Of a DNA stretch of 64,000 nt, positions 18,382 through 27,297 are shown piece by piece. Both the position numbers and the translations under genes were made by a program. Each line of letters begins with the position of its first letter. Position 1 is the first letter of the stretch. The notes under the pieces are model-generated. The model ran no database searches, had not been told where the DNA came from, and saw only the letters and a list, made by a program, of their open reading frames with translations. The DNA is from F22 sp963668535 (lineage in GTDB: Bacteria; Bacteroidota; Bacteroidia; Bacteroidales; Bacteroidaceae), in assembly GCA_963668535.1 (NCBI GenBank), contig OY764867.1:620001-684000 (forward strand), written 5' to 3'.

Positions 18382-18424
18382 CTGCTTGCCAATAATCTTT
18401 ATTGGACAGATTATTGGCAAGCAG
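18382..18424. repeat. Perfect 17-bp inverted repeat between two envelope genes
   Basis: Arms 18382-18398 and 18408-18424 are perfectly complementary (arm CTGCTTGCCAATAATCT) with a 9-base loop. It lies 12 bases after the Arg/Ser/Tyr-rich gene and 39 before the FadL-like gene. The plus strand follows it with seven A residues and the minus strand also lacks a T run, so it is not a standard intrinsic terminator. A 3'-end stabiliser or partial terminator is possible. Confidence 0.6.
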
Positions 18425-18463
18425 AAAAAAACTTTGATTATTCACTTATAAATCATTATAACG

Positions 18464-20083
18464 ATGAAAAAATACATTCTATCTCTAACCATAGTTGCAG
18501 GTCTTAGTCCACTCGCCCTGCAAGCTCAAAGTCAGTACACAGCTAGCCAATTCAGTCAATATGATCTTAATGGTACTGCAAGATATGTGGGCATGGGAGG
18601 AGCTATGGGAGCTCTTGGTGCTGATATGTCAACAATGGATACCAATCCCGCAGGTCTTGGTTTATTCAGATCATCTGAATTTGCCATGACTGCTAGTTTA
18701 GTCAATACAAATGTAGATAGCTACACAAATGATGTCAATAAATTTAGAGGTAGCTTTGACAATATTGGGTTTGTATTTGCTAACAAACAAAGTAATATAG
18801 AGCCTTTACGATTTTTCAATTTTGGAATTAATGTCTACCGACAATCCAACTGGGATAAGACTTTATCTAGTAGCTCTACTTTTTATGGTGCTTCGCAAAC
18901 TGACCAAATGGCACATCAAGTAGGTCCTCATCAATATGCTAATGGCAACACGATTGGTGGTTTATATGCAAATGCTCTTGACGCTCCCAATTTTGTTGAT
19001 AACGACAACATACCGTTCTTAGGTGCTTTGGGATGGAAAGGTAGCCTTATCGAAGAAAATCCAGCCGACTCTCAAGAATATCGTTCTTTGATTAGTCATG
19101 TCAATGATCAAGCGCAAACCATATATAGTAACTATTGGGGCGAACGTAAAGGAGGTATATATGCTGTCGATTTTGGTCTCGGTTTTAATATCTACGATCA
19201 AGTTTATTTTGGGGCTAGTCTAGGTATTAAAGACGTAGACACTGAATTTCATAGTCAATATCAAGAACAACTACAAGGTGATCCATCAAAATACACCCTT
19301 GATACATGGGAAACAACAACTGGAACTGGTGTAGACTTTAAAATTGGTATGATTGTTCGTCCTGTTCTTGAATCTCCACTACGCTTGGGATTTGCCATCC
19401 ATACACCAACTTTCTACAAACTAAAAACACTAAGCAGTGCAAAAATTCAAAGTGATATGGATATGAACCTAGACGGCCAAATCACAGATGATGAGCTTTT
19501 TGATTACGACACAACATACTTCTACGACAATAATGGACGTCGAGTAATTGTAGGTGATATGACGACAAAACGTGAACTATACACACCTTGGCGTTATAAC
19601 TTTAGTTTAGGGTATACAGTGGGACGCGAAGTCGCTATAGGTCTTGAATATGAATATGCCGATTACTCTCAATCCAGTCTACGTTATGATAATGGTGAAA
19701 AGATGGTTGAAGAGAACCAACTTATTGACCAATATATGAAAGGAGTATCTACCTTCAAATTTGGTATAGAATGGCGCGCAGCTCCTGGTCTTGCTCTACG
19801 TGCTGGATATAATTATATTACTCCAGTTGTCAAAGAATCATCAAGACGCTCATTGGCCATTAATTCTATTGAAACAGATACTAGTTGGGAAAACATGAAA
19901 GAACAATACAATTATACATTGGGGCTAGGATATAAATGGACAAATTCATTTTACACTGATTTTGCTTACCAGCTTAACACCTATAAAACAGACTTCTATG
20001 CATTCAATGCAGACGGAGTTACTGCCAATGAGTTGACACATAAGCGCAATAAATTTATGGCGACATTTGGTTTCAAGTTCTAA
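18464..20083 (+). CDS. OmpP1/FadL-like outer-membrane protein
   Basis: A 539-residue beta-barrel protein. The signal peptide is MKKYILSLTIVAGLSPLALQAQ. The mature start ARYVGMGGAMGALGADMSTMDTNPAGLGLF is the conserved N-terminal plug-like segment of FadL/PorV-type proteins. The rest shows repeated amphipathic strands ending in Phe (MATFGFKF), typical for outer-membrane barrels. Members carry hydrophobic solutes across the outer membrane, or in Bacteroidetes serve in secretion-linked roles; the ligand here is unknown. It follows the Arg/Ser/Tyr-rich gene after a hairpin and ends at a strong terminator. Confidence 0.78.
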   Translation: MKKYILSLTIVAGLSPLALQAQSQYTASQFSQYDLNGTARYVGMGGAMGALGADMSTMDTNPAGLGLFRSSEFAMTASLVNTNVDSYTNDVNKFRGSFDNIGFVFANKQSNIEPLRFFNFGINVYRQSNWDKTLSSSSTFYGASQTDQMAHQVGPHQYANGNTIGGLYANALDAPNFVDNDNIPFLGALGWKGSLIEENPADSQEYRSLISHVNDQAQTIYSNYWGERKGGIYAVDFGLGFNIYDQVYFGASLGIKDVDTEFHSQYQEQLQGDPSKYTLDTWETTTGTGVDFKIGMIVRPVLESPLRLGFAIHTPTFYKLKTLSSAKIQSDMDMNLDGQITDDELFDYDTTYFYDNNGRRVIVGDMTTKRELYTPWRYNFSLGYTVGREVAIGLEYEYADYSQSSLRYDNGEKMVEENQLIDQYMKGVSTFKFGIEWRAAPGLALRAGYNYITPVVKESSRRSLAINSIETDTSWENMKEQYNYTLGLGYKWTNSFYTDFAYQLNTYKTDFYAFNADGVTANELTHKRNKFMATFGFKF

Positions 20084-20125
20084 GACTAATCTCTTGAAAT
20101 TAATATAATAACAACCTCTCTATTT

Positions 20126-20177
20126 GATAGGGCGTACCATATATAGGTGCGCCCTATCTTATTTATATCTTTTTTTG
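20126..20177 (+). terminator. Rho-independent terminator of the FadL-like gene
   Basis: GATAGGGCGTACC (20126-20138) pairs with GGTGCGCCCTATC (20146-20158) over 13 positions with one wobble, followed by a T-rich tract with seven T at 20170-20176. Confidence 0.85.
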
Positions 20178-20185
20178 TATCTTTG
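20178..20185 (+). promoter_or_regulatory. -7-like element directly before the nhaC start codon
   Basis: TATCTTTG ends 4 bases before the nhaC ATG at 20190, which predicts an mRNA beginning at the start codon. No matching -33 TTTG was found; the sequence there belongs to the preceding terminator, so the call is weak. Confidence 0.35.
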
Positions 20186-20189
20186 CCCC

Positions 20190-21488
20190 ATGAATGACCA
20201 AACGACAATTCCAAGACACTACAATTTGTGGACATTATCTCCCCTTTTTGTATTCTTGTGCGTGTATCTACTCACTTCGATATACATGCATGACTTTTAC
20301 AAAATGCCTATTACCGTAGCTTTTGTTATTGCATCGGCATGGGCTATTATGATTAGTCGGGGAGAAAAATTATCATCTCGCATTGAACGATTTAGCAAAG
20401 GAGCCGCCAATCCAAATATCACCCTAATGATATGGATCTATATCCTTGCTGGGGCATTTGCACAAAGTGCAAAAGCTATGGGAGCAATAGATGCAACGGT
20501 CAATTTGACACTTTGGATAGTTCCTGATCAACTCTTAATGGCAGGAATCTTTATAGCTGCATGTTTTATCTCACTAAGTATCGGAACTTCTGTGGGTACT
20601 ATTGTAGCTTTAACTCCTGTCGCTATAGGTGTTGCCGAACGTTTGGGGATCTCTACCCCATTAATGGTAGCAATAATTATAGGGGGAGCCTTTTTTGGAG
20701 ACAACCTTAGTTTTATATCTGATACAACTATTGCAGCTACAAGAACTCAAGGATGTAAGATGCGTGATAAATTTCGCGTCAACAGTTTGATCGTAATTCC
20801 TGCTGCGGTCATCATTTTGATTATCTACGTAATCATGGGCCTTCAAATACATGGAGGTGCCGAAGCTGGAGCAGTAAACTGGATAAAAGTCATTCCTTAT
20901 CTAGTTGTATTGATAACAGCTGCTGCTGGAGTGAACGTATTATTAGTCCTTATGCTTGGTATTATATTGTCTGGTCTAATTGGTGTGTTAACACATAGCT
21001 TTGGTGTGTTTGACTGGTTTGGTGCCTTAGGAGATGGAATTCTAGGCATGGGAGAACTTATCATCATAGCATTACTTGCAGGAGGTATGCTAGAAATGAT
21101 TCGTCATAATGGAGGGATCAATTACATCATACAGTTATTAACTCGAGGTGTGAAAACTAAACGAGGAGCAGAGTTATCAATTGCAGCTATGGTATGCATT
21201 GCTAATCTCTGTACAGCTAACAATACCATTGCGGTATTAACCATTGGTCCTATTGCACACGACATCAGTGTAAAATACCAATTAAAGCCACAAAAAACAG
21301 CCAGCATATTAGATACTTTTTCCTGTTTTATTCAAGGGCTTATCCCTTATGGTGCCCAAGTCTTAATGGCAGCTGGCTTAGCAGCTATTTCACCTATAGA
21401 AATTGTGTCGTACTTATATTATCCAATGTGTATGGGACTTTTCGCACTTGGAGCGATTCTACTTGGTTACCCAAAAAAATGGAGTTGA
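20190..21488 (+). CDS. NhaC-family Na+/H+ antiporter
   Basis: A 432-residue polytopic membrane protein of the NhaC family, which expels Na+ in exchange for protons and so helps control pH and salt. The early segment LWTLSPLFVFLCVYLLTSI is followed by ISLSIGTSVGTIVALTPVAIG and GGAFFGDNLSFISDTTIAATRTQG, the most conserved part of NhaC. MVCIANLCTANNTIAVLTIGPIA lies in the second half. The ATG at 20190 is preferred; the longer open frame starts inside the preceding terminator. The YgjP-like gene starts 3 bases after the stop, so they are co-transcribed. A separate NhaA antiporter lies near 31-32 kb. Confidence 0.9.
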   Translation: MNDQTTIPRHYNLWTLSPLFVFLCVYLLTSIYMHDFYKMPITVAFVIASAWAIMISRGEKLSSRIERFSKGAANPNITLMIWIYILAGAFAQSAKAMGAIDATVNLTLWIVPDQLLMAGIFIAACFISLSIGTSVGTIVALTPVAIGVAERLGISTPLMVAIIIGGAFFGDNLSFISDTTIAATRTQGCKMRDKFRVNSLIVIPAAVIILIIYVIMGLQIHGGAEAGAVNWIKVIPYLVVLITAAAGVNVLLVLMLGIILSGLIGVLTHSFGVFDWFGALGDGILGMGELIIIALLAGGMLEMIRHNGGINYIIQLLTRGVKTKRGAELSIAAMVCIANLCTANNTIAVLTIGPIAHDISVKYQLKPQKTASILDTFSCFIQGLIPYGAQVLMAAGLAAISPIEIVSYLYYPMCMGLFALGAILLGYPKKWS

Positions 21489-21491
21489 TTC

Positions 21492-22196
21492 ATGAAAGAA
21501 CAAATTGAATTAGACGGTATTCCCATAGAAGTCTCTTGGAGAAATAATATGAGTAAAATTAAACTTCGTGTATGTATTCCACATGGAGATGTCAAAATAT
21601 CAGCTCCACCTAGTGTTTCTATCGAAGAGATACAAAAACTTTTTCTCCCTAAAATGAGCCGTATCAAACAAATGATAGCTCACACTAAAGAGAGCATGAA
21701 AGACAAATGTCGTCTATACAACGATGGTGAAAAATTTCAGATATTTGGACAGAGCTATACTTTAAAAACTAAATTAGTACAAAAAAGTTCTCGTCTACCC
21801 TATATCAGACATCAAGATTTGATCATGGAGAAATTCCCGAAAGAAACACTTGAGACAAGTGAAAAACGAATGAAATTATTTTATCAGCATCAGCTGATTA
21901 GGCTTTCAGATCCTATACTCAAGAAGTGGAGCAAGATCATAGGTGTACACGTACACAAAGTCACTTACAAGCACATGAAAACACGTTGGGGAAGTTGTTC
22001 ATCACGTGGTCATATATCATTGAATGTTAGTTTATGCAAGCTTCCAGTAGACCTTATAGAGCATGTCATAGTTCACGAATTGTGCCATCTTGTTGAAGCC
22101 AACCATAGCAGAAAATTTTATGCCCTAATGCAAAAACATTTGCCCGATTCTAAAGAACAAGATCTTAGAATCAAGCAAATGGATCCATTATTTTAG
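21492..22196 (+). CDS. YgjP-like M48/DUF45 family zinc metallopeptidase
   Basis: A 234-residue protein with the YgjP/WLM-type metallopeptidase domain. The zinc motif HELCH is at residues 195-199 in EHVIVHELCHLVEANHSRKF, with His205 as the likely third ligand and Glu196 as catalyst. KTRWGSCSSRGHISLN at about 163-178 is the conserved element before the helix. No signal peptide is seen, so it is likely cytoplasmic. Substrates of this family are unknown; some members sit beside restriction or DNA repair genes, but here the partner is nhaC, whose stop is 3 bases upstream. Confidence 0.87.
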   Translation: MKEQIELDGIPIEVSWRNNMSKIKLRVCIPHGDVKISAPPSVSIEEIQKLFLPKMSRIKQMIAHTKESMKDKCRLYNDGEKFQIFGQSYTLKTKLVQKSSRLPYIRHQDLIMEKFPKETLETSEKRMKLFYQHQLIRLSDPILKKWSKIIGVHVHKVTYKHMKTRWGSCSSRGHISLNVSLCKLPVDLIEHVIVHELCHLVEANHSRKFYALMQKHLPDSKEQDLRIKQMDPLF

Positions 22197-22256
22197 CCTA
22201 CTAAAAATAATATCGACGTATATAAAACGCATTTATAAACTGGTTATGGATGCGAC

Positions 22257-23318
22257 CTAATTGTCTAAGCTATTCTCTTCTAGATTATCAAGTAACTCTT
22301 TGATTCTTGCAAGAAGACTATCTACATCTTCCTTGGTGGTATCCCAAGAAGTTACAAAACGTATCTCATGAGCAGCTTCATTCCAGAAATAAAAGAAATA
22401 TGTTTCTAGTAACTTTTGAATGACTGGATAAGGCATTTTCAAAAACAACTGATTGCTTTCGACTTCTTGGGTAAAAGTCACCTGTTCAAATGCAGCAAGA
22501 CCTTTATATAATCTATCAGCCATATCATTTGCATGACGTGCATTTTTCAGCCATACATTATTATCCAAATAAGCCGTAAATTGGCAAGATAAATAACGCA
22601 TTTTTGAAGCCAACTGTGCTTGTTGCTTACGCACGAAAAGGACATCTTTCTTTAAGGCATCATTAATCACAAGAAGGCACTCACCTACCATTAGCCCATT
22701 CTTTGTACCACCTAATACAACAACATCTACACCCGTTTCAACAGTCATCGCACGGAGACTACAACCTAGAGCACAACAAGCATTGGAGATACGTGCACCA
22801 TCCATCAAGATGTATAAGTTATGCTTATCTGCAAAAGCTCGAAGTAATTTAAGTTCCTCAAGAGTATAAATGGTACCAAGCTCTGTACATTGAGAAATAT
22901 AAATAGCTCGAGGCTGTGAATGATGTTGATCACCTACTCCATGGATATGTGGACGGATTAGTTCTGGAGTTAACTTACCATCTGTAGTCGTTATAGGGCG
23001 TATATGACATCCTGTTGATTTGGCTGGAGCACCACATTCGTCAACATAGATATGAGCCGTTTCAGCACAAAAAACAGTATGAAAGGAACGCGTCATTAAT
23101 TGTAAAGCAACAACATTAGCCCCAGTCCCATTGAACACAAAAAGAGGCATAGCTTCTTCACCTATAATCTCGGCAATCTTCTTACAAGCTGTTTTGGTCC
23201 AAAAATCATCACCATATCCAACAGCGTGATCTATATTTGCATCCTGAATGGCTTGCATAATCTCTGGATGAACACCAGAATTATTATCACTTGCAAAACT
23301 TCTCATTGAAATGTCCAT
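22257..23318 (-). CDS. ltaE: Low-specificity L-threonine aldolase
   Basis: A 353-residue PLP enzyme of the aspartate aminotransferase fold that cleaves threonine or allo-threonine to glycine and acetaldehyde. The start MRSFASDNNSGVHPEIMQAI is typical. FNGTGANVVAL binds the cofactor phosphate, LMDGARISNA carries the PLP-binding Asp (Asp173), and Lys206 in VLGGTKNG is the Schiff-base residue. It lies downstream of groL but after a terminator, so it is a separate transcript. The exact stereo-preference cannot be read from sequence. Confidence 0.9.
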   Translation of the reverse strand: MDISMRSFASDNNSGVHPEIMQAIQDANIDHAVGYGDDFWTKTACKKIAEIIGEEAMPLFVFNGTGANVVALQLMTRSFHTVFCAETAHIYVDECGAPAKSTGCHIRPITTTDGKLTPELIRPHIHGVGDQHHSQPRAIYISQCTELGTIYTLEELKLLRAFADKHNLYILMDGARISNACCALGCSLRAMTVETGVDVVVLGGTKNGLMVGECLLVINDALKKDVLFVRKQQAQLASKMRYLSCQFTAYLDNNVWLKNARHANDMADRLYKGLAAFEQVTFTQEVESNQLFLKMPYPVIQKLLETYFFYFWNEAAHEIRFVTSWDTTKEDVDSLLARIKELLDNLEENSLDN

Positions 23319-23353
23319 ATTTGATATATACTTTTTTATGGTTCGAAAGATAC

Positions 23354-23388
23354 AAAAAAGTAGAAGAACAGCATCGCTGTTCTCCTAC
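23354..23388 (-). terminator. Terminator of the groES-groEL operon
   Basis: On the minus strand GTAGGAGAACAG pairs with CTGTTCTTCTAC (23377-23388 with 23360-23371), 12 pairs with one wobble, followed by six T. It lies 36 bases after the groL stop. Confidence 0.85.
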
Positions 23389-23424
23389 CTTCTTTGATTT
23401 TTAACAGTATTTCTGTCGGGCATA

Positions 23425-25068
23425 TTACATCATACCACCCATACCGCCCATACCTTGAGCACCTGCCATAGCAGACATATCTGGTTGAGGTTCTTTCTTA
23501 TCAACAATAACACATTCTGTAGTCAAGAACATACCAGCAATAGATGCTGCATTTTCAAGTGCTACACGAGTTACCTTAGCTGGATCAATGACTCCTGCTT
23601 TAAACATGTTTTCATACACATCTGTACGTGCATTGTATCCAAAATCCCCCTCACCTTCTGCAACTTTCTGCACTACAACAGCACCTTCTTTGCCTGCATT
23701 AGCGACAATCTGACGAAGTGGTTCTTCGATGGCACGACGTACAATTTCAATACCTGTTGTTTCGTCTGCAACTTCTCCTTCTAAATTATCTAGAGCTTTA
23801 ATCGCACGGATCAAAGCAACTCCACCACCAGGTACAATACCCTCTTCCATCGCAGCACGAGTTGCACAAAGTGCATCATCTACACGATCTTTTTTCTCCT
23901 TCAATTCTACTTCTGATGAAGCTCCTACATACATCACAGCCACACCACCTGCTAGCTTAGCAAGACGTTCTTGTAGTTTCTCTTTATCGTAATCTGAAGT
24001 AGAATTCTCAATTTGAACTCTAATTTGTGCTACGCGTTCTGCAATCTTAGCAGAATCCCCAGCACCATTGACTATAGTTGTACTATCTTTTGAGATGTTG
24101 ATTTTTTCAGAAGTACCCAACATGTCAAGAGTTGCTTGTTCTAAAGTAATGCCCTTTTCTTCGCTAATAACGATACCACCAGTCAATACAGCAATATCCT
24201 CTAGCATTTCTTTACGGCGATCTCCAAAACCAGGTGCCTTCACTGCACAAATTTTAAGCTGAGTGCGTAAACGGTTCACAACCAATGTAGTCAACGCTTC
24301 ACTATCTACATCTTCAGCAATAATCAATAATGGGCGACCAGTTTTCACGGCTTGTTCTAGGATATTCAACATATCCTTTAGATTAGAAATCTTCTTATCG
24401 TAAATCAGGACATATGGATTTTCCATCTCAACTTCCATTTTTTCTGTGTTTGTCACAAAATATGGTGATAAATATCCACGATCAAATTGCATCCCTTCAA
24501 CAACTTCAATAGTTGTTTCACGTCCTTTGGCTTCTTCGATGGTAATCACACCATCTGTACTTACCTTACGCATTGCTTCGGCAAGAAGAGCACCAATTTC
24601 TTTATCATTATTTGCTGATATAGCAGCCACTTGTTCTATCTGTTCATAGTTGTGACCAACTTCATGGCTTTGTTCTTTAATTGACTTGATTACAGCCGAA
24701 ACAGCTTTATCAATTCCTCGCTTCAAATCCATTGGATTGGCTCCAGCAGTAACATTTTTCAAGCCTTCTGTAACAATTGCTTGTGCCAAAACCGTAGCAG
24801 TAGTAGTACCATCACCTGCATCATCACCAGTCTTACTTGCAACTTCTTTAACAAGTTGTGCACCTGTATTTTGGAAGGCATCTTCTAGTTCTATTTCCTT
24901 TGCTACTGTCACACCATCTTTAGTAATATGTGGCGCACCAAATTTCTTTTCAATAATCACATTGCGACCTTTAGGGCCTAGAGTGACTTTTACTGCATTT
25001 GCTAAAGCATCGATACCTTGCTTTAACTGATCACGAGCACTTACTTCAAATAAGATTTCCTTTGCCAT
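23425..25068 (-). CDS. groL: 60-kDa chaperonin GroEL
   Basis: A 547-residue type I chaperonin, full length. It starts MAKEILFEVSARDQLKQGIDALANAVKVTLGPKGRNV, has the nucleotide motif GDGTTTATVLA, and ends with the Gly-Met-rich tail GGMGGMM. It forms the double-ring folding chamber capped by GroES in the cytoplasm. groS precedes it by 48 bases in the same orientation. Codon use is biased, as expected for a highly expressed gene. Confidence 0.98.
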   Translation of the reverse strand: MAKEILFEVSARDQLKQGIDALANAVKVTLGPKGRNVIIEKKFGAPHITKDGVTVAKEIELEDAFQNTGAQLVKEVASKTGDDAGDGTTTATVLAQAIVTEGLKNVTAGANPMDLKRGIDKAVSAVIKSIKEQSHEVGHNYEQIEQVAAISANNDKEIGALLAEAMRKVSTDGVITIEEAKGRETTIEVVEGMQFDRGYLSPYFVTNTEKMEVEMENPYVLIYDKKISNLKDMLNILEQAVKTGRPLLIIAEDVDSEALTTLVVNRLRTQLKICAVKAPGFGDRRKEMLEDIAVLTGGIVISEEKGITLEQATLDMLGTSEKINISKDSTTIVNGAGDSAKIAERVAQIRVQIENSTSDYDKEKLQERLAKLAGGVAVMYVGASSEVELKEKKDRVDDALCATRAAMEEGIVPGGGVALIRAIKALDNLEGEVADETTGIEIVRRAIEEPLRQIVANAGKEGAVVVQKVAEGEGDFGYNARTDVYENMFKAGVIDPAKVTRVALENAASIAGMFLTTECVIVDKKEPQPDMSAMAGAQGMGGMGGMM

Positions 25069-25116
25069 AGTTGTTTATATTTTTTGTTCTATTTATTCCA
25101 ATTGATTATGTAGGCT

Positions 25117-25392
25117 TTAACCTATTGTAGCCATAACGTCATTTTGACGCATAATAATATAAGTAGTACCTTCATCTTCGATCTCTGTACCAGCATATTT
25201 GCCATATAAGACAACATCACCGACTTTAAGTACCATCTCTTCCTCTTTAGTGCCATGACCTACAGCAACGACTTCCCCTTTAAGAGGTTTTTCTTTTGCT
25301 GAATCAGGTATAATAATACCACCAATTGTTTTTTCCTCTGCTGCTGCAGGAAGAATTAAAACTCTGTCTGCTAATGGATTAATTTTACTCAT
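25117..25392 (-). CDS. groS: 10-kDa co-chaperonin GroES
   Basis: A 91-residue co-chaperonin that caps GroEL. It shows the usual PLADRVLILPAAAEEKTIGGIIIPD with the mobile-loop sequence EEKTIGGIIIPD, and ends VLYGKYAGTEIEDEGTTYIIMRQNDVMATIG. It is the first gene of the groES-groEL operon. No CIRCE-type inverted repeat was found in the 134 bases between its start and the terminator of the upstream gene, so HrcA-type control is not supported. Confidence 0.97.
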   Translation of the reverse strand: MSKINPLADRVLILPAAAEEKTIGGIIIPDSAKEKPLKGEVVAVGHGTKEEEMVLKVGDVVLYGKYAGTEIEDEGTTYIIMRQNDVMATIG

Positions 25393-25518
25393 AATGTTGT
25401 TTATTTATTAGTTAACTTATTAATAGTTTGTCGTTGTCAAATAATGAACAACTAATTCGGATACTTTCAACACTTGTGCCAAAAATGAAGTATAGGAAAT
25501 ATTTTCAGACTATTTGCC

Positions 25519-25566
25519 AAAAAAAAGATAGCGTGTGCCAAAAAGTCTCCTTTTAGCACACGCTAT
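25519..25566 (-). terminator. Terminator of the nif3-like / zinc-ribbon operon
   Basis: ATAGCGTGTGC (25528-25538) and its complement (25556-25566) form a perfect 11-bp stem; on the minus strand a run of eight T after the flanking C follows. It lies 23 bases after the zinc-ribbon gene. Confidence 0.88.
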
Positions 25567-25589
25567 TGTCATATATTTTATAGTCAAGA

Positions 25590-26414
25590 CTATGCTTCTG
25601 TAGACTTACGAGTCTTACGAGTAGCACGACGTTTTGGTTTCTTATCAGCTGGTTCCTCGATTGAAACACCTGCCAATTCTGGGTCAATCAAAATACGTCC
25701 ACAATATTCACAAACGATAATTTTCTTACGACTACGAATATCCAATTGACGTTGAGGTGGAATACGATTAAAACATCCTCCACAAGCATCACGCTGTACG
25801 TATACGATACCTAAACCATTACGTACATTAGAACGAATACGTGAAAAGCTATACAATAAACGTTCATCAATTTTAGCTTCAAGTTCTTGTGCAGTAACAC
25901 GAAGCAATTCTTCGTCTTTCTTTGTTTCATTGGTAATCTTATCCAACTCAGCACGCTTAACTTCTAAATCGGCAGCACGTTCATCAATTAATTTTTCGCA
26001 ATGATTAATATCATATTCGCATTTCTTAATTTCTTCATAAGCTCCACGAATTTTCTTATCCAACAATTGATTATCCAGTTGCTTAAATTCGATTTCCTTG
26101 CTCAAGAAATCAAATTCACGGTTATTACGCACATCTTGTTGTTGCTCAGTCAATTTCTGTATTGACATCAAATTTTCCTCGCGTTGATTATGGAAACGAG
26201 CAATGTCATGTTCTATTTCCTTAATATCAGCTTCGTATCCCTCACGACGTGTTTCTAATCCTTTAACTTCGTCTTCAAGATCTTCTACTTCTAGAGGAAG
26301 TTCTCCACGTAGAGTTTTAATTTCATCAATACTTGACAAAGTTTGCTGTAAAGCATAGAGGTTATTAAGTCTCTCCTCTACTGTTGCTTCAGATGATTTC
26401 TTTTCTTTTGCCAT
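25590..26414 (-). CDS. Coiled-coil protein with C4-type zinc ribbon
   Basis: A 274-residue protein. Residues about 10-190 form a long charged coiled coil (for example LEDEVKGLETRREGYEADIKE). This is followed by a zinc ribbon with two Cys-X2-Cys pairs in CGGCFNRIPPQ and CEYCGRIL, about 210-245, and a basic tail (KPKRRATRKTRKS). Proteins of this layout are common in bacteria and often sit next to the Nif3 gene, as here (15-base gap). A role in nucleic-acid binding has been suggested for the family; the function is not established. Confidence 0.85.
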   Translation of the reverse strand: MAKEKKSSEATVEERLNNLYALQQTLSSIDEIKTLRGELPLEVEDLEDEVKGLETRREGYEADIKEIEHDIARFHNQREENLMSIQKLTEQQQDVRNNREFDFLSKEIEFKQLDNQLLDKKIRGAYEEIKKCEYDINHCEKLIDERAADLEVKRAELDKITNETKKDEELLRVTAQELEAKIDERLLYSFSRIRSNVRNGLGIVYVQRDACGGCFNRIPPQRQLDIRSRKKIIVCEYCGRILIDPELAGVSIEEPADKKPKRRATRKTRKSTEA

Positions 26415-26429
26415 TTTATTATTTTTCTA

Positions 26430-27230
26430 TTAGTTATTTCTTATGGTTGTACGTATAGCATTTGTACAAATACGCGTGCATGCTGTAGGTAAGTCAGGAA
26501 GTGCATTCTTTAAAACACGCTCTAACAAAGCAATTGCAAATTGTTCCGTTTCATAATGTCCTGCCGCCGTAATTAAGAGTGTATTATCAAAGCCAAAGAA
26601 CTCGTGATATTTAACCTCGCCTGTCAAAAAAGTATCCGCCCCCACACTTTTTGCCTCATCAATCATAAAGGCACCTGCACCAGTACACATAGCTACCCAC
26701 TCTATCTGTTGCGTAGATACATAACGATTATGTTGGATCACAGGACAACCCATAATATCCATCAATAAATCGAGATAATCAGGTACCGACATTGATACAG
26801 GTAAACGCCCTAAAAGGCCACCACCATGCCCAGTATAATTAGGATTAGGCAACAAAGGTCGCATGTCTTGTAGGCCTAGCTGATGCCCTAATGCATAGTT
26901 GACACCTTCATAAGCATTATCTAAATTTGTATGAGCTGCATACAATGCAATACCAGCTCGAACAGCTTTCATCACACAATACGACACAAAGTCATCACGA
27001 CGCAATTGCTTCACTCCTCCAAAAATAATAGGATGATGAGCAATCACTACATTTAGTCCTCTCTCTATGGCCTCATCAATCACCTCTGGGGTAATGTCAA
27101 GACACAACAATGCCCCTGTAGCTTCTTGCTCCTCTGTAAATCCAACCAACAAGCCAGCATTATCGTAGCTCTCCTGAAGGGGCAAAGGTGCAAAATGTTC
27201 AAGGGCATTTACTATCTCTTGGATATTCAT
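26430..27230 (-). CDS. Nif3-like dinuclear metal center protein
   Basis: A 266-residue protein of the Nif3/YbgI/YqfO family, a hexameric ring protein with a two-metal site per subunit. Conserved parts are the start QEIVNALEHFAPLPLQESYDN, then NVVIAHHPIIFGGVK with metal-binding His residues, ALYAAHTNLD, and VDTFLTGEVKYHEF-like SVGADTFLTGEVKYHE near the end. It lacks the CutA-like insert of longer members. The ATG at 27230 is preferred to a GTG at 27236. It forms an operon with the zinc-ribbon gene. Biochemical function is unresolved for the family, despite the label GTP cyclohydrolase I type 2. Confidence 0.9.
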   Translation of the reverse strand: MNIQEIVNALEHFAPLPLQESYDNAGLLVGFTEEQEATGALLCLDITPEVIDEAIERGLNVVIAHHPIIFGGVKQLRRDDFVSYCVMKAVRAGIALYAAHTNLDNAYEGVNYALGHQLGLQDMRPLLPNPNYTGHGGGLLGRLPVSMSVPDYLDLLMDIMGCPVIQHNRYVSTQQIEWVAMCTGAGAFMIDEAKSVGADTFLTGEVKYHEFFGFDNTLLITAAGHYETEQFAIALLERVLKNALPDLPTACTRICTNAIRTTIRNN

Positions 27231-27256
27231 GTGCACTAAAAAGTATATTTAGGCCA

Positions 27257-27288
27257 CAAAATTACGACAAAATAGCCATATTTCCAAA
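27257..27288 (-). promoter_or_regulatory. Full Bacteroidetes promoter for the nif3-like operon
   Basis: On the minus strand TTTG (27288-27285), a 20-bp spacer and TAATTTTG (27264-27257). The predicted start is about 20 bases before the ATG. Confidence 0.6.
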
Positions 27289-27297
27289 TTCTATTTC

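Noticed and set aside
25393..25527. Possible CIRCE heat-shock operator before groES
   Set aside because: No TTAGCACTC-N9-GAGTGCTAA or near match; the GCACACGCTAT dyad at 25528-25566 is the terminator of the upstream operon.
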